Positions 13,196 through 14,964 of a stretch of DNA of 14,964 nucleotides are shown here, in pieces. The position numbers were made by a program, and so were the translations under genes. A model generated the notes under the pieces. It was given only the letters and a program-made list of their open reading frames with translations, was not told the origin of the DNA and made no database searches. How positions within the stretch are numbered: the stretch's first letter is position 1; each line of letters begins with the position of its first letter. Source of the DNA: Acidimicrobiaceae bacterium (GTDB taxonomy: Bacteria; Actinomycetota; Acidimicrobiia; Acidimicrobiales; UBA8592); NCBI GenBank assembly GCA_002715405.1, contig PAZD01000027.1, positions 1 to 14,964 of the forward strand, written 5' to 3'.

Positions 13196-14964
13196 ATGAA
13201 ATTATTAAATGGATCAAAAGAATTAAATTCTTATTTTGATTTTGCGGTATTACAAGAAGATACTGAATTAGAATTGATATTTGGTTCAAATATTTCAAAT
13301 AATCCGATTACAAAGAAAGTATTTTTATCATTACTGGAAAAATGTAAAACAAATTACCATCTCCTTTCAGAATCGAGTAGCTTAGATATCCGATATGAGT
13401 TTAAAGGGAATCCATCAAATGTAAGGTGTACGATTAATGGACTTGAATCGATTAAAAAATATTGCCGGAAGGATTCATTAGAATCGATCGATGATGAAAA
13501 TATTGAATATATAATAAAAAAATATTTTAAGGATCCAAAACAACCCGGTAAGAAGTTTTTCCCTCTAAAAGATAATGATTATAATATAAGATTAAATATC
13601 AAAAAGGAAGAACCATTATTAAAGAATAGTAATTATGTAATATCCTTTTTAAAGGACTATCAAGATAAGAAAAAACATTTCCGATATAAGAAGAGATATA
13701 GTTTTCTAACAGAAGATAAATTATATCGTATTGATCTAACAATGGTTAAATCCACCAAATTTTCGCGAGGCAAACATCAGTTTGAAAAGACTTTTCGCGA
13801 GGCAGATATATTAAATAACCGCGAGGAATATGAATTAGAAATTGAGTATTTAGGACATGAAAAAGAACATGGAATCAAGAAAATTGATTTACTTGCAAAG
13901 AAATTAAAAAATGAATATATTATTAGAGAACCTGATAATAATCCAAATGGGAACATTTATGATCCACTCAACTTGGGTATATCTATAGAACATACTGAAG
14001 AAGAAGAGATAATTACAGATGAAGGAAATGTTAATGAGTTTGGATCACCAAGATTTGCCCCTAAAGGGGATTACTTACCATATACAATTTCATCGATTAA
14101 ATATTCTCAAGAGGAATATCGTAATTTGATTGGTAAATATACTCATATTCGAGATGAATATTTTACAGATTATAATATTGATTTAGAATTACGAGATTCA
14201 TTAAAAGAATATTATAAGAAAGGAAAAAAAATAACATTTATTCGAGAAGTCTATGAAAAAATTAGTAATGGAGATTATATAGAATCATCTGTCAAGATAG
14301 AACTTATACATAAGATGGGGAAATATACAGAATTGATTGTTCCTATTCAGTATTTATATAGTGGATATTTTACGATTGAAGAGGAAAGAATCATTCAGAG
14401 GTCGGATGATGATAATATACCCGAATTAAATCAAATGTTTCCTGATGCTAAAGAAGAAAAAGAAAATATAATTAATCAATTAATTTCCTTACTTGAGACA
14501 CATGTTATCTATTTATCTAAGATAATTTATGAGACAGATACATTATTATCGTATCAATTAAGGGAAAAAGTATTAAAATCATATATGAATTTAACTGAAC
14601 AGAAATCAAGATATTTTAATTTTATTGGTCCTCAACCGGTAACATTAAATTTTGATGATATTCAAACAAATAATCCAAAATCGATTTTGGTTGATTATGC
14701 CGTAACAGAAAAAGCGGATGGAGAAAGATATGAATTATTAATAAATGAAGGCCGTGGATATTTAATTAACTCTAAATCAAGTGTGATTGATATGGGAATT
14801 ACATTTAAAAATATCACAGATGATTGGTTATTTGATGGAGAATATATTACAAAGACAAAAAATGGAGAAAATATTAGATTATATATGGTCTTTGATATAT
14901 ATTGGGCAGGGAAAACAACACCCCAACCAATACATACATATCCATTTATATCACGTGATCCATT
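13196..14964 (+). CDS. mRNA capping enzyme, triphosphatase and guanylyltransferase part (partial)
   Basis: An open frame from the ATG at 13196 to the right edge, 589 complete codons with no stop. The N-terminus is a metal-dependent RNA 5'-triphosphatase of the tunnel (TTM) type: TELELIFGS (glutamates 24 and 26) and YELEIEYLG (glutamates 213, 215, 217) supply the paired acidic strands. YRIDLTMVKSTKF lies between them. The guanylyltransferase follows, with nucleotidyl-acceptor K506 in EKADGERY, SKSSVIDMG, WLFDGEYIT and YMVFDIYW. The enzyme removes the gamma phosphate of nascent viral mRNA and adds GMP from GTP. In poxviruses, ASFV and mimivirus a cap methyltransferase is fused downstream; that part would lie beyond the window. 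About 290 residues separate the second triphosphatase motif from K506, far more than in vaccinia D1 (K260), so extra sequence is present between the domains. Confidence 0.9.
   Translation, partial: MKLLNGSKELNSYFDFAVLQEDTELELIFGSNISNNPITKKVFLSLLEKCKTNYHLLSESSSLDIRYEFKGNPSNVRCTINGLESIKKYCRKDSLESIDDENIEYIIKKYFKDPKQPGKKFFPLKDNDYNIRLNIKKEEPLLKNSNYVISFLKDYQDKKKHFRYKKRYSFLTEDKLYRIDLTMVKSTKFSRGKHQFEKTFREADILNNREEYELEIEYLGHEKEHGIKKIDLLAKKLKNEYIIREPDNNPNGNIYDPLNLGISIEHTEEEEIITDEGNVNEFGSPRFAPKGDYLPYTISSIKYSQEEYRNLIGKYTHIRDEYFTDYNIDLELRDSLKEYYKKGKKITFIREVYEKISNGDYIESSVKIELIHKMGKYTELIVPIQYLYSGYFTIEEERIIQRSDDDNIPELNQMFPDAKEEKENIINQLISLLETHVIYLSKIIYETDTLLSYQLREKVLKSYMNLTEQKSRYFNFIGPQPVTLNFDDIQTNNPKSILVDYAVTEKADGERYELLINEGRGYLINSKSSVIDMGITFKNITDDWLFDGEYITKTKNGENIRLYMVFDIYWAGKTTPQPIHTYPFISRDP
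13760..13804 (+). repeat. 13-bp direct repeat TTTTCGCGAGGCA
   Basis: TTTTCGCGAGGCA occurs at 13760-13772 and 13792-13804, 32 bases apart start to start, and a shorter CGCGAGG follows at 13820-13826. The spacing is not a multiple of three, so the copies are read in different frames of the capping-enzyme gene and encode different residues. CGCG is rare in the rest of this A+T-rich window. Confidence 0.7.

Noticed and set aside
1..14964. Mimivirus-type early promoter AAAATTGA and bacterial ribosome binding sites
   Set aside because: No exact AAAATTGA was found in the short gaps before start codons, only a looser AAAATAATTGA before 137. Start codons lack a regular purine-rich site.
1..14964. tRNA, rRNA, insertion sequence or intein
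   Set aside because: Reading both strands by eye showed no cloverleaf-like segments, transposase motifs, terminal inverted repeats or intein splice motifs. A dedicated tRNA search would be needed to exclude a degenerate tRNA.

Overview
The window looks like a segment of a large eukaryotic DNA virus (Nucleocytoviricota), most likely on the Imitervirales / mimivirus-like side. Three things point there. The DNA is very A+T-rich and densely coded, with gaps mostly of 20-75 bases. The genes sit on both strands in blocks. The gene set is typical of these viruses: a Nudix decapping-type enzyme with a zinc knuckle, a D6/D11-type helicase, an Rpb7-like RNA polymerase subunit, an mRNA capping enzyme, an Erv1-type thiol oxidase, a bifunctional DHFR-thymidylate synthase, RNase H and a TET/JBP-like dioxygenase. 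No cell-style operon signals, tRNA or rRNA genes were seen. Assignment to a genus is not possible from this sequence alone.

Layout. Positions 1-99 hold the acidic tail of a gene that enters from the left. Positions 137-787 (+) encode an RNase HI with an extra N-terminal domain. From 777 to 5875 six genes lie on the minus strand: a small membrane protein, DHFR-TS, an unknown protein ending in a 15-bp tandem repeat, a two-helix membrane protein, a GT-A glycosyltransferase and a TET/JBP-family 2-oxoglutarate dioxygenase. Positions 5916-6422 (+) encode an unknown protein that may have a double-stranded beta-helix fold. Positions 6437-6846 (-) hold an Erv1-type sulfhydryl oxidase split by a one-base frameshift. 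From 6897 to the right edge six plus-strand genes form a transcription / mRNA-modification block: Nudix decapping-type hydrolase, large D6/D11-type helicase, Rpb7-like subunit, a small NET-like protein, an unknown protein with a SAP-like tail, and the 5' part of the mRNA capping enzyme, cut by the window end.

How the genes fit together. The right half supplies factors for cytoplasmic viral transcription: polymerase subunit, helicase/early-factor ATPase, 5' capping and decapping. The left half handles DNA precursors and DNA state: dTMP synthesis, RNA-DNA hybrid removal and a probable base-modifying dioxygenase. It also carries virion-related functions: disulfide formation, glycan transfer and small membrane proteins. 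A shared TATTTAAA element lies 23-31 bases before at least seven start codons on both strands and is a good candidate for the core promoter of this virus.

Best leads: (1) the TATTTAAA element; (2) a GC-rich, in-frame insert inside the DHFR domain; (3) the one-base frameshift in the Erv1 gene; (4) the TET/JBP enzyme with an AT-hook-like N-terminus and a SAP-like insert; (5) an out-of-frame 13-bp CGCG-containing repeat in the capping gene.
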